Positions 1 to 9,103 of a DNA stretch of 18,548 nt are shown one piece after another. The notes below the pieces were generated by a model. That model ran no database searches, was not told where the DNA came from, and saw only the letters and a program-made list of their open reading frames with translations. How positions within the stretch are numbered: position 1 is the stretch's first letter; every line of letters begins with the position of its first letter. This stretch comes from Magnetovibrio sp. (GTDB lineage Bacteria > Pseudomonadota > Alphaproteobacteria > Rhodospirillales > Magnetovibrionaceae): assembly GCA_016763895.1 (NCBI GenBank), contig JAESSV010000086.1, positions 1-18,548 of the forward strand. Direction: 5' to 3'. A program made the translations under genes and the position numbers.

Positions 1-1781
1 ACGGTTCTATGTTGATGTATGCCCTGTTGTATCTTTCAGGTGTTGATGACATTACCATGCAAGATCTGAAAAATTTCCGCAAAATGGGGCCTAAAACAGC
101 GGGTCACCCAGAATACGGTCACATTGACGGCATCGAAACCACCACGGGTCCATTGGGACAAGGCATCACCACGGCTGTGGGCATGGCTTTGGCTGAAAAG
201 ATGCAAGCCGATCGTTATGGTGACGACATTGTGGATCACTACACCTACACCATTTGTGGTGATGGCTGTTTGATGGAAGGTATTTCCCAAGAAGCCATTT
301 CCATGGCGGGTCACTTAAATTTAAGCAAGTTGATCGTTCCTTGGGATGACAACGAAATCTGCATCGATGGCAACACCAACCTGACTTTGATCGACGATCA
401 ATGTGCACGTTTCGAAGCCTCTGGCTGGGATACACAAGCCATTGACGGTCATGATCCGGTGGCCATTGAAGCCGCGCTTAAAAAAGCAAAATCGTCTGGC
501 AAGCCTTCTATGATCGCTTGCAAAACCATAATTGGTTTTGGCGCACCGACAAAAGCCGGCACCCACTCTGTTCATGGTGCGGCCCTTGGTGACGAAGAAA
601 TCCAAGGCATGCGCGACAAATTGGGCTGGACGGCCGAGCCATTCGTTATTCCTGATAACATTTTGAAAGCTTGGCGTTCTGCCATGGCCAGAAATGCTGA
701 CGATCATACCGCTTGGGATGCTCGCCTGAATGCTTTGAGCGCGCCTAAAAAATCTGAATTCGTGCGCACCGACGCTGGCATCTTGCCCGAAGGTTGGGAA
801 GACAAGCTGAACGCGTTCAAAAAAGCCACAGCCGAAGACCATCCTAAACTCGCGACCCGTCAGGCTTCGGGTAAAGTTTTGGAAGTCCTCACCGCGGCTA
901 TTCCTGAAATGCTTGGTGGTTCTGCTGATCTTACAGGGTCCGTCAACACCAAAACATCGTCAACACCATCTCTGTTGAACACGGACTTCTCTGGTCGTTA
1001 CATTCACTATGGTGTGCGTGAGCATGCGATGAGTGCGGTGATGAACGGTTTGTCACTGCATGGCGGGTTCATTCCGTATGCGGGAACGTTCGTCATGTTT
1101 GCCAATTACATGATGGGCGGCATTCGCTTGTCGGCGCTTATGGGCAAACGTGTGGTTTATGTTTTGACCCACGATTCAATTGGTTTGGGCGAAGACGGTC
1201 CAACCCATCAACCCATCGAAACATTGCCAATGTTGCGGTCCATGCCAAACTTTAACACCATGCGTCCTTGCGACGTTGTTGAAACGGCGGAATGCTGGGC
1301 AATTGCTTTGAAATCAGACAAAACCCCAACGGGCATGATGTTGACTCGTCAAGGTTTGGCGCCACAACGCCACACCCACACCGACGAAAACTTGTGTGCT
1401 AAGGGCGCTTATGTTTTGGCTGAAGGCGAAGGCGGCGACCGCAAGGTAACGTTGCTGGCATCTGGTTCCGAAGTCGAAATCGCTGTTGCCGATCGCGAAA
1501 CTTTGCAAGCTGAAGGCATTTCAACGGCTGTTGTATCCATGCCATGTTGGGAACTGTTTGACGCACAAGACGATGCATACCGCGCGTCTGTTTTGGGTGA
1601 AGGCACCGCTCGTGTCGGCGTCGAAGCGGCTTTGCGCTTTGGTTGGGACAAGTATCTTGGAATTGAAGGTGGCTTTGTCGGCATGACCGGCTTTGGCGCT
1701 TCGGCTCCCGCACCTGATCTTTACAAACATTTTGGTATTACGGCTGAAAACGTGGTTACAGAAGCAAAAGCTCGTCTGTAA
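1..1781 (+). CDS. cbbT: Transketolase (CBB cycle / pentose phosphate), 5' end cut off by window
   Basis: Transketolase moves two-carbon ketol units between sugar phosphates using thiamine diphosphate; in the Calvin cycle it helps regenerate ribulose bisphosphate. The frame is already open at base 3 and begins inside the conserved GHGSML segment (G-S-M-L visible), so about 65-70 N-terminal residues lie left of the window and the ATG at 9 is internal. Visible family features are the ThDP motif beginning GDGCLMEG and ending DDN, the active-site segment GTHSVHG, the G-V-R-E-H-A-M segment carrying the catalytic glutamate, and HDSIGLGEDGPTHQP in the pyrimidine-binding domain. The frame closes with TAA at 1779. 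The aldolase gene follows after 50 bp, the usual cbbT-cbbA order, and the two are probably cotranscribed. The family is certain; the name cbbT rather than tktA rests on the cbb neighbourhood. Confidence 0.95.
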   Translation, partial: GSMLMYALLYLSGVDDITMQDLKNFRKMGPKTAGHPEYGHIDGIETTTGPLGQGITTAVGMALAEKMQADRYGDDIVDHYTYTICGDGCLMEGISQEAISMAGHLNLSKLIVPWDDNEICIDGNTNLTLIDDQCARFEASGWDTQAIDGHDPVAIEAALKKAKSSGKPSMIACKTIIGFGAPTKAGTHSVHGAALGDEEIQGMRDKLGWTAEPFVIPDNILKAWRSAMARNADDHTAWDARLNALSAPKKSEFVRTDAGILPEGWEDKLNAFKKATAEDHPKLATRQASGKVLEVLTAAIPEMLGGSADLTGSVNTKTSSTPSLLNTDFSGRYIHYGVREHAMSAVMNGLSLHGGFIPYAGTFVMFANYMMGGIRLSALMGKRVVYVLTHDSIGLGEDGPTHQPIETLPMLRSMPNFNTMRPCDVVETAECWAIALKSDKTPTGMMLTRQGLAPQRHTHTDENLCAKGAYVLAEGEGGDRKVTLLASGSEVEIAVADRETLQAEGISTAVVSMPCWELFDAQDDAYRASVLGEGTARVGVEAALRFGWDKYLGIEGGFVGMTGFGASAPAPDLYKHFGITAENVVTEAKARL

Positions 1782-1831
1782 TCTTTTTCGTCATAAAAAT
1801 AACGTTTTAACTTTTTAAAGGAGTGAGAAAA

Positions 1832-2896
1832 ATGGCTCTCGTAACCATGCGCCAACTTCTCGATCACGCTGCAGAAAACAACTATGGTCTGCCTGCGTTC
1901 AACGTCAATAACATGGAACAAGTCAAAGCGATTATGGTCGCGGCGGATGCTGTGAACAGTCCTGTGATCCTTCAGGGGTCTGCGGGTGCTCGCGGTTATG
2001 CCGGCGAAACGTTCCTGCGTCACTTGATTTTGGCGGCTATTGAAGCTTATCCACACATTCCCGTGTGCATGCACCAAGATCACGGCGCGTCTCCGGACGT
2101 GTGCCAACGTTCCATTCAATCTGGATTTTCATCTGTGATGATGGACGGATCACTAGAAGCTGATGGCAAAACCCCATCGTCTTATGAATATAACGTCGAT
2201 ACAACACGCCAAGTGGTCGATATGGCCCACGCGTGTGGCGTTTCTGTTGAAGGTGAATTGGGCTGCTTGGGCTCACTTGAAACCGGCGAAGCTGGCGAAG
2301 AAGACGGCCAAGGCGCTGAAGGCAAGCTGGACATGGATCAAATGTTAACCGATCCAGACGAAGCTGCTGATTTCGTCAAGAAAACCAACGTTGACGCGCT
2401 TGCGATTGCGATTGGTACGTCTCATGGGGCTTACAAGTTTACCCAAGAACCAACCGGCAAAGTTTTGCGCATCGACCGGGTTAAAGAAATCCACGACCGC
2501 ATTCCGTCTGTTCACCTTGTTATGCACGGGTCCAGCTCGGTTCCCCAAGACTGGCTGAAAATCATCAACGATTTCGGTGGTGATATGGCTCAAACCTATG
2601 GTGTGCCAACAACGGAAACCGTTGAAGGCATCAAATCTGGTGTTCGCAAAGTTAACATCGACACCGATTTGCGCATGGCGTCTACGGGTTCTGTGCGTCG
2701 TCATTTGCACGACAACCCATCCAACTTTGACCCCCGCAAGTTCTTGGCCGAAGCCACCAAAGGCATGACGGACATCTGCAAAAACCGCTACGAAGCGTTC
2801 GGTTCTGCGGGCCATGCATCTGAAATCACAGCAAAATCACTCGAAGTTATGTTCAGTGAATACGCTTCTGGTTCTTTGGACGCGAAAGTCAGCTAA
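1832..2896 (+). CDS. cbbA: Class II fructose-1,6-bisphosphate aldolase (CbbA type)
   Basis: This zinc-dependent aldolase joins or splits dihydroxyacetone phosphate with glyceraldehyde-3-phosphate or erythrose-4-phosphate, serving the Calvin cycle and gluconeogenesis. The product is 354 aa, normal for the class II enzyme of CBB clusters. The M-H-Q-D-H-G motif (residues 80-85) supplies the catalytic Asp83 and Zn ligand His84; further Zn ligands are His198 in GTSHGAYK and His232 in MHGSS. The N-I-D-T-D-L-R segment that binds phosphate is present. I chose the ATG at 1832 because GGAG at 1820-1823 lies 8 nt upstream; a GTG at 1823 in the same frame overlaps that Shine-Dalgarno sequence. It sits 50 bp after transketolase and is followed by a strong terminator, so the operon ends here. 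Confidence 0.96.
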   Translation: MALVTMRQLLDHAAENNYGLPAFNVNNMEQVKAIMVAADAVNSPVILQGSAGARGYAGETFLRHLILAAIEAYPHIPVCMHQDHGASPDVCQRSIQSGFSSVMMDGSLEADGKTPSSYEYNVDTTRQVVDMAHACGVSVEGELGCLGSLETGEAGEEDGQGAEGKLDMDQMLTDPDEAADFVKKTNVDALAIAIGTSHGAYKFTQEPTGKVLRIDRVKEIHDRIPSVHLVMHGSSSVPQDWLKIINDFGGDMAQTYGVPTTETVEGIKSGVRKVNIDTDLRMASTGSVRRHLHDNPSNFDPRKFLAEATKGMTDICKNRYEAFGSAGHASEITAKSLEVMFSEYASGSLDAKVS

Positions 2897-2919
2897 GACT
2901 TTTCGTCACATCCAAATTG

Positions 2920-2952
2920 AAAAGGGCGGTCCTTTAGGGATCGCCCTTTTTT
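2920..2952 (+). terminator. Rho-independent terminator after cbbA
   Basis: A 13-bp stem (2920-2932 with 2938-2950, one G-U pair) has a 5-nt loop and ends in a run of T. It lies 23 bp after the cbbA stop. The stem starts with four A, so the reverse strand also ends in T and it may terminate the convergent phosphoesterase gene, whose stop is at 2963. Confidence 0.9.
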
Positions 2953-2962
2953 GGTTTTTGAT

Positions 2963-4417
2963 CTAAGCCGGTTCAGGCCACATTTGCACGCATGTGCCTG
3001 TGTCGGTGACTTCATAAAAGATTTCGCTGATGGTTCCGTCTTTTTGAATGGTGAGCACGGCAAACCCGTTTTGCACTTGTATTGTGCCCGTGGGTTGAAG
3101 CGGGGTATGGGCAAAATAATCAACGTTGTCCGCGATCATTCCCGATGCGTTGCCGAACGGAATGCCACCGTGACCGATGCATCTGGATTTAATGCCCAAT
3201 TGACCCAGTGCGGACGCGTCATTATAAGCCACGCCCAAATGCAAATGCCCCCAATACCAAAGATCAGGTTGTTTGCCCAACAAAGCCTTTATTCCGTCCA
3301 ACAAATTAATGCCGGCTTTTTGGTTTTGGGTGATGTCTTGCCCATCGTAACTCATGGGATTGTGGTGGGTCATGACCATAACTTTTTTGTCTTTATTGGC
3401 GCCGGAAACAAGTCCCAGACTGTCAACAAAGTCTTGTTGTTCCGGCCCGCCCACGGCGCCTTGCATATAGAGGTTCGAAGGATCAAAATAAGCACTGTCC
3501 AAGCCAATAATAATCCAGTTTCCATAGTCCAAGGCAAAATACGGGGCCGAATTTTGGTGAGAAAAGGGGCTATTTCCAGCCAGCGCCACTTCGATCAATC
3601 CCTTGGCAGCCCCATACATTTCATGATTGGAATTCAGCGTGAAATTGGTTTGTGGCTCTTCTATCCCGGTTTTCCAGTCGTTGATAAAATTTTCTTGTTC
3701 TTCATGGCGAGGATGTCGGTTTTCGGCGGTTCCACTATAATAAACATCGCCAAGGTGTACGGCGTAATCGGGGCTTAAGCCTCGAACGGCGTTCATGACG
3801 GCAATGGCCGGGCCTTTGCCCCCAAATTCGTCGCCATAAGCTCCGGTGCCCCAATCTCCAATGATTGCGATGGAAATGCTGTCTTTGTCCGTGCCAATGG
3901 GTTTGTTGTAAGCCAGATTAGCCGGGGGGTAGGGGGTGTAAACCGTGTCTGGAAAAGCCAGATTAATGCCGTAGTTGAGTACGGTGCCCAACCACCTCAC
4001 ATCCAACTGAGCATATTTGCCAAACGTCCATAACGTTCCGTCGGCGGCCGCAAAACCAAGCTCATAGGCCGAAACTTGAAAAGCATTAAAGATATCGGTG
4101 GAAATTTGGCTTTGCGGCGCAAAATGGCGCAACATCATCAAAGCATTTGTTTGCAAGGGGATGGCATCAATTTCGGCTTCAAAGGCTTCAATGGGATTGT
4201 TAAGCCAATGTAAAAACAGGCCAAACTCTAATTCTCCTTCAACGTCTGGATCGACCGAGCGGGGTTCATTTCCGTTAGTGACGTCTGTAATGAAGTCCAG
4301 CATAAGCTGTTCACTGGTTTGCAAATATTTATAAAGCTCTGACAAACGGTCTTCTAAATCCGGGACGTGTTCGATAAGTTCTTCTATGGACCGAATGGAT
4401 GCTAATATTTCAGACAT
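2963..4417 (-). CDS. Calcineurin-like metallophosphoesterase, purple-acid-phosphatase-like
   Basis: A 484-aa predicted phosphoesterase; the substrate cannot be named. All five dinuclear-metal motifs are present in order: GDWG (Asp188), GDVYY (Asp224, Tyr227), S-N-H-E (Asn264, His265), MTHH (His351/352) and GHLHLG (His391, His393). The GDxxY spacing, with a Tyr three residues after the Asp, is the purple acid phosphatase signature in which Tyr binds Fe(III), so this looks PAP-like rather than a generic DxH phosphoesterase. Residues 1-175 form an acidic, mostly helical N-terminal region that I do not recognise. No signal peptide is visible, unusual for a PAP, so it may be cytoplasmic. The start is supported by AGGGGA about 7-8 nt upstream of the ATG. 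It ends at TAG and converges on the cbbA terminator. Its promoter should lie in 4418-4560. Confidence 0.85.
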   Translation of the reverse strand: MSEILASIRSIEELIEHVPDLEDRLSELYKYLQTSEQLMLDFITDVTNGNEPRSVDPDVEGELEFGLFLHWLNNPIEAFEAEIDAIPLQTNALMMLRHFAPQSQISTDIFNAFQVSAYELGFAAADGTLWTFGKYAQLDVRWLGTVLNYGINLAFPDTVYTPYPPANLAYNKPIGTDKDSISIAIIGDWGTGAYGDEFGGKGPAIAVMNAVRGLSPDYAVHLGDVYYSGTAENRHPRHEEQENFINDWKTGIEEPQTNFTLNSNHEMYGAAKGLIEVALAGNSPFSHQNSAPYFALDYGNWIIIGLDSAYFDPSNLYMQGAVGGPEQQDFVDSLGLVSGANKDKKVMVMTHHNPMSYDGQDITQNQKAGINLLDGIKALLGKQPDLWYWGHLHLGVAYNDASALGQLGIKSRCIGHGGIPFGNASGMIADNVDYFAHTPLQPTGTIQVQNGFAVLTIQKDGTISEIFYEVTDTGTCVQMWPEPA

Positions 4418-4697
4418 ATGAATTTCCCCTAATAAGTGACTAAATTTACGGCTCGTACTTTGTCATCGAGAACAATTAATATCAACATAAAAGAGTATAT
4501 GCGTTAATTATTAAATGCATTGAGTGCTTTTAGGGCGTCAAAACCTGCAACGCGGTCATCGGCAGATGACATGTTTTAACTTTATGCGGGGTGTTAGGAT
4601 AACCGTGCAAACGGCGAAAAAGAAAGGACGTCCTGAAATCAGGACCCCAAGCAACAAAGGTGTGGACTCCCCCTTAATTGCACGCAATACTTTGAAA

Positions 4698-6221
4698 ATG
4701 ACGCAACAAAAACCAATGAAGCCCGAAGGCAAAGCCGAGGAACTCGTCTTTAAATCTGTGAAGACAGGGGCCTTTGCCATAGTGTCTAAGGGGCTTGATG
4801 TCGCGGATGACGAGGCGTGGGGAGCCGCCGAAACCATCCGAGCCGAATTCCTCCGCCACATATGTCTCCACCCCCAAATTTACAATATAGAAACATCGGG
4901 CTTTCAAATTCAAGGAGCCCGCATCGTTGGGACGTTAAACCTGCAATTTATTACACTTGAATTCCCCATCCGTATTCAAATGTCCCGCTTTATGGACAAA
5001 CTGTTTCTTGATCAGTGTTCCGTCCCGATCCTTAACTTTAACGGCAGTTTTTTTAAGCATGGCCTTGCGGCGGACGGACTGAAATGCGCGGGAAGCGTTT
5101 CTCTGAACAACATTCAGTCCCAAGGCGAGGTGCATTTGTTGGGGGCAGATATTAAGGACAATTTGTCGTGCGGTGGAGCAATTTTTAAAAATGAGAAAAA
5201 TGATGTCCTGAGTGTCGATCGATTAATATGCGGGGGAAGTGTTTCTCTGGAAAAAATTCAGGCCCAAGGCAAGGTTCGTTTTTTGGGGGCCGATATTAAG
5301 AGCGATTTGTCGTGCGATGGGGCATTTTTTGAAAATGAAGGCGGTGACGCCTTTAATGCCGAGCGTTCGCGTGTGGGAGGGCGGTTGTTTTGGCGAAATT
5401 TTAAGCCACAATCAAATGGCAGGGTTGATTTTCGTCATGCCCATGTGGGGGATTTGATCGATGATTTGGACAGTTGGCCTGAAATGGGCAAGCTTCGTCT
5501 GGATGGGTTTACCTACGACAATTTAGGACAGTTTTGTGCGGCTAAAGGCCGGATTGCGTGGCTGGATCGGATGATACAATCATCAGAAGAATTCTATCCG
5601 CAACCTTACGAGCAGTTGATCAAGGTTTTAAAAAATGCCGGGCATGAACACGATGCCAAAAAAATTGCCATGGCGAAACAGGATGCTTTTTGTGCGTATT
5701 TAAAGCGATCTTCGAAAGCGGACTCTAACAAAGTCACTTGGCATCGACGTTTGTGGTTGTATATATTAAAGAAAACAACTGGATATGGGTACAAGCCCCA
5801 TCGGGCCTTGTTGTGGAGTGTTTCTTTTATCTTTGTCGGAACATTCGTGTTTGAGGCCGCCTACGTGACACAGGCCATTGTTCCGGCAAAGGATCGTGTT
5901 TTTGTTGATCCGTGTTCTTCAATCACGAATAAAAATGTCGCTTGCAAGGACGTATGGGAAACCAAGACGACAAAAAGATTTTACCAGCCCGTTTGGATGA
6001 GCAAGGGCAATGCGTATCGTTTGCCCAAGGCCTACGTTGAATTTAACCCCATTGGGTATTCCGCAGATGTGTTTGTTCCGTTTTTGGATCTTCAACAAGA
6101 AACCAGTTGGATGCCCAAAAAGGGCTGGTGGCATTATTACATGTGGTTCCACATCATTATGGGCTGGATCTTTACCACGGTGACCGTCATCGGTTTCACG
6201 GGTCTTTTCAAAAAAGAATGA
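4698..6221 (+). CDS. Repeat-containing membrane protein, pentapeptide-like repeats plus two C-terminal TM helices
   Basis: The function is unknown. From the ATG at 4698 the product is 507 aa. The frame is open further upstream, with possible starts at 4524 (GTG), 4566 and 4584, but none has a clear Shine-Dalgarno, and the sequence before 4698 is basic and low in complexity; the start is therefore uncertain. Layout: residues about 15-55 form a short domain containing W-G-A-A-E-T-I-R-A-E; about 60-270 form a repeat region with short hydrophobic beta-type turns, including two 48-residue near-copies; about 275-330 hold a conserved-looking block with PQPYEQL and AGHEHDA; membrane helices lie near 369-390 and 478-502 with a polar loop between them. 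From memory this resembles proteins often labelled membrane-associated oxidoreductase or pentapeptide-repeat protein; I see no cofactor motif supporting an oxidoreductase. It stands alone on its strand, 119 bp before the kinase. Confidence 0.7.
   Translation: MTQQKPMKPEGKAEELVFKSVKTGAFAIVSKGLDVADDEAWGAAETIRAEFLRHICLHPQIYNIETSGFQIQGARIVGTLNLQFITLEFPIRIQMSRFMDKLFLDQCSVPILNFNGSFFKHGLAADGLKCAGSVSLNNIQSQGEVHLLGADIKDNLSCGGAIFKNEKNDVLSVDRLICGGSVSLEKIQAQGKVRFLGADIKSDLSCDGAFFENEGGDAFNAERSRVGGRLFWRNFKPQSNGRVDFRHAHVGDLIDDLDSWPEMGKLRLDGFTYDNLGQFCAAKGRIAWLDRMIQSSEEFYPQPYEQLIKVLKNAGHEHDAKKIAMAKQDAFCAYLKRSSKADSNKVTWHRRLWLYILKKTTGYGYKPHRALLWSVSFIFVGTFVFEAAYVTQAIVPAKDRVFVDPCSSITNKNVACKDVWETKTTKRFYQPVWMSKGNAYRLPKAYVEFNPIGYSADVFVPFLDLQQETSWMPKKGWWHYYMWFHIIMGWIFTTVTVIGFTGLFKKE
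5085..5372 (+). repeat. Two tandem 144-bp (48-residue) coding repeats
   Basis: Unit 1 covers 5085-5228 and unit 2 covers 5229-5372, both inside the repeat-containing membrane protein. By hand alignment 27 of 48 residues match, including G-S-V-S-L, the block L-G-A-D-I-K, and L-S-C. More degenerate copies appear to flank them on both sides. The conserved spacing indicates internal duplication of a beta-solenoid-like module. Confidence 0.85.
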
Positions 6222-6274
6222 TTGCCCAACTTTTCAGACGTTTTAGGGTTGTTGGTGAGGAGTCTCTAGCGTAT

Positions 6275-6339
6275 TTGTTGATTAATGTATAGTCTAAGGT
6301 TCACGATCAAGCTCTTAACAGATTGTTGAATGTATAGCC
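6275..6339 (+). repeat. Short direct repeat just upstream of the hybrid kinase gene
   Basis: TTGTTGATTAATGTATAGTC (6275-6294) and TTGTTGAATGTATAGCC (6323-6339) match except for a 2-nt gap and one base, and start 48 nt apart. The second copy ends directly before the kinase start codon. It could be a regulatory half-site pair or chance; no ribosome binding site is obvious here. Confidence 0.4.
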
Positions 6340-6340
6340 C

Positions 6341-9100
6341 ATGCAACTCACCATGAGGAAAAGCTTAGGCCTTCGTTTTTTGTCGGCGATGATCCCTATT
6401 ATTGGTCTTCTCATTGCCGGATTGTTTGTGAGCTTTGATTATTTCACAAGCAACATTATTGACGAGCTGAGTGAACAATTTGCCGGCCAACAGGCTGCTT
6501 TTGATCGTGGGCGCACGTTGCAACCGTTGCTTCAAGAAGTGGCGCTGGCGAAAAAGCTTGCACGGTCTCCTGCGATCATTGACTGGGCTTTGAATGAAGG
6601 CGACCCTAAAGTTGACGCACGGGGGGTGGCTGAATTGGAAAGTTTTCGCGATTCATTTCGAGATCGCAGCTATTTCTTTGTGGTCAATAAATCAAGGCAC
6701 TATTACTTTAACGATGCTCAAAAATCTTATTCTGGCAAGCAATTGCGTTACACGGTATCGCCGAAAGATCATCGAGATTTATGGTATTTTGCGACCATCC
6801 AAAGCCCAAATCAATGCCAGTTGAATGTCAATAACGATGAGAAATTGGGGCTGACCAAGGTTTGGGTCAATTGCCTTATCAAAGTCGATAATAAGGTTGT
6901 GGGTATCGTTGGCACGGGCATTGATTTGTCAAAATTCCTGCGTTCTGTCTTGAATACTCACCAACCCGGTGTGGAAAATATGTTTATAGATGGCGATGGT
7001 GCAATTCAGGCTTACCAAGATGAACTTTCTATAGATTTCAGCACGATAACAAAGAGTGCGGATCAAAAGAAAACATTGTTTCGGCTTTTAAATAATCAAA
7101 AAGATCAATCTTCCCTAAAAGCGCTCTTGGAAAAAATTAAACAGACACCAGACAAAATTGAAACCACCTATTTAAATATTAATGGGCAAAAAAAGTTGCT
7201 TGGAATTGCATACTTGCAAGAAATTGGCTGGTTTAACGTCACGGTTATCACACCAAAAATTTGGGCATTGGGAAAAAATTTCATTCCCTTGGCCTCCTTA
7301 ACGTTGTTGGGAATGTTATTAACTTCTTTTTTCGCTGCGATCATTTTGCACCGGATTGTTTTGCGGCGGATCGGACGTCTTGATGTCGCGATTGGCAAGG
7401 TGAAAGAAAAAGATTACGAACTGGAATTAAGTGATGATACCTCGGATGAAATCGGAAGGTTAACAGCCAGCTTTGTCGAAATGGCGGGGGTCATACATAA
7501 AGAAAGACAAGAACTTGAAAAGACGGTCAATAAACGCACCCACGAACTGAAAGAGGCAAAAGAGTGCGCTGAATTGTATCTTGATGTTGCGGGAAGCATC
7601 ATTGTTGCCTTGGACGTTCAGGCACAAGTGACCCTGATCAACAATCAGGGCTGTTTGATTCTTGGCATGGAAAAACAAGATATTCTCAATAAAAATTGGA
7701 TCGATAACTTCATATCGGATGATCAGAAGGATGACGCTCGCACAACATATCAGGAAATTATGAGCAGCGAGCGGGGGTTTGTCGAGCGTATTGAACATGA
7801 AATTATCGACAAAAATGGTAATAAGCATCTGATTTCTTGGCATAATACTCTTTTGCGAGATGATTTTGGCAAGCCTTCTGGGACGTTGAGTTCCGGCGTG
7901 AACATTACGGAACGTCGCAAGGGTGAAATTGAGCTGTTCGACGCAAAAAATGTAGCCGAAAAAGCGAATTTAGCAAAAACGCGTTTTCTTGCGTCTGCCA
8001 GCCATGATCTTCGCCAGCCCTTGCAAGCGGTCAATTTATTTTTATTTGCTCTTGATGCCAAAGTTCAAAAAGCAGAAAACAAAGACATTATATCCAGCAT
8101 CCAGGCATCAGTGGGATCGCTTGGGAAATTGCTGGATAGCCTGCTTGATATTTCCCGTCTTGAAGCCGGATTGATTGAGCCACATAAACAGAAATTTCCA
8201 ATTGCCCCTCTGATGGACCGTATTGCGAATGAATATGCCGAGATTTTTGCGGATGCAAAATCTAAAGTCGGCATTCATTTTGTAAAGACAAAAGCGATTG
8301 TTTGCACGGACCCAATCTTGCTTGAAACGATATTGCGTAATTTGGTTTCGAATGCATTTAAAAGCGCGGCAAGGGGCAAGATCTTGATTGGCTGTCGACA
8401 CCAAGGCGATCACATTAGCCTTGAGGTTTGGGATAACGGGTGTGGGATCGCCGAAGATAAATTAACAGAAATTTTCGGAGAATTTGTGCAGATTGGCAAT
8501 GAAGGCCGCGACCGAAGCAAAGGATTAGGCTTGGGCTTGTCCATCGTCGAAAAACTGGCATCGCTGCTCCATCACGATGTTCACGTGAGGTCATGGGAAG
8601 GCAAGGGGTCTGTTTTTTCGATTGAGTTGCCCTTGTTCTATGGGGACTTTGTTTATCCCGAAATACCAGAAACTGCATTGATAAAACTCACAACCAAGGC
8701 TTCGATTTTCATCGTTGAGGATGAACCTGACATTAGGTTAAGCCTGTCTATCGTTTTGAAAGAGATGGGGTATGAGGTTGATGCCGTGTGCGGATATGAT
8801 TTCCATGAAAGTGCACGTCTGATCTCGAAAAGGGGGTCTGCGCCGGACCTTATTGTTGCGGATTACCGTCTTCAAAACAATCTTACCGGCATTGACGCCA
8901 TCCATTTTTTCAATGAGGCCTACAAAGAAAGCATCCCCGCGATTTTGTTGACCGGCGATACGGCTCCGGACCGATTGATTGAGGCGAACATCAGCGGGTT
9001 TACGATTTTACATAAACCAATTCTTGCCGAAGAACTTGTCAAAGAAATTGAGCAAACCCTTCTCTCGGTAAAAAGGTCATCACAGTGTCTCGAAATCTAG
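6341..9100 (+). CDS. Membrane-bound hybrid sensor histidine kinase (Cache-like sensor, HAMP, PAS, HisKA, HATPase, REC)
   Basis: A 919-aa hybrid kinase of two-component signalling. Residues 11-33 form TM1; 34-312 form a periplasmic region consistent with a double-Cache small-molecule sensor; 314-338 form TM2; 339-390 are HAMP, followed by a short coiled coil; 410-525 are PAS, ending in the typical N-I-T-E-R-R. The dimerisation box is SASHDLRQPLQ with phospho-acceptor His555. The ATPase domain has an N box near 667-671, G1 DNGCGI (698-703) and G2 GLGLGLS (728-734). The C-terminal receiver has EDE (793-795), phospho-acceptor Asp841 and Lys892. All key residues are present, so it should be active. 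No partner regulator lies next to it; with its own receiver it may act by phosphorelay. The start could be 6341 or the ATG at 6353; neither has a good Shine-Dalgarno. The ligand is unknown. Confidence 0.92.
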   Translation: MQLTMRKSLGLRFLSAMIPIIGLLIAGLFVSFDYFTSNIIDELSEQFAGQQAAFDRGRTLQPLLQEVALAKKLARSPAIIDWALNEGDPKVDARGVAELESFRDSFRDRSYFFVVNKSRHYYFNDAQKSYSGKQLRYTVSPKDHRDLWYFATIQSPNQCQLNVNNDEKLGLTKVWVNCLIKVDNKVVGIVGTGIDLSKFLRSVLNTHQPGVENMFIDGDGAIQAYQDELSIDFSTITKSADQKKTLFRLLNNQKDQSSLKALLEKIKQTPDKIETTYLNINGQKKLLGIAYLQEIGWFNVTVITPKIWALGKNFIPLASLTLLGMLLTSFFAAIILHRIVLRRIGRLDVAIGKVKEKDYELELSDDTSDEIGRLTASFVEMAGVIHKERQELEKTVNKRTHELKEAKECAELYLDVAGSIIVALDVQAQVTLINNQGCLILGMEKQDILNKNWIDNFISDDQKDDARTTYQEIMSSERGFVERIEHEIIDKNGNKHLISWHNTLLRDDFGKPSGTLSSGVNITERRKGEIELFDAKNVAEKANLAKTRFLASASHDLRQPLQAVNLFLFALDAKVQKAENKDIISSIQASVGSLGKLLDSLLDISRLEAGLIEPHKQKFPIAPLMDRIANEYAEIFADAKSKVGIHFVKTKAIVCTDPILLETILRNLVSNAFKSAARGKILIGCRHQGDHISLEVWDNGCGIAEDKLTEIFGEFVQIGNEGRDRSKGLGLGLSIVEKLASLLHHDVHVRSWEGKGSVFSIELPLFYGDFVYPEIPETALIKLTTKASIFIVEDEPDIRLSLSIVLKEMGYEVDAVCGYDFHESARLISKRGSAPDLIVADYRLQNNLTGIDAIHFFNEAYKESIPAILLTGDTAPDRLIEANISGFTILHKPILAEELVKEIEQTLLSVKRSSQCLEI

Positions 9101-9103
9101 GGG

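Noticed and set aside
2951..3778. 275-codon open frame on the plus strand
   Set aside because: It lies opposite the metallophosphoesterase, whose motifs are complete; the plus-strand translation has no recognisable family and no ribosome binding site.
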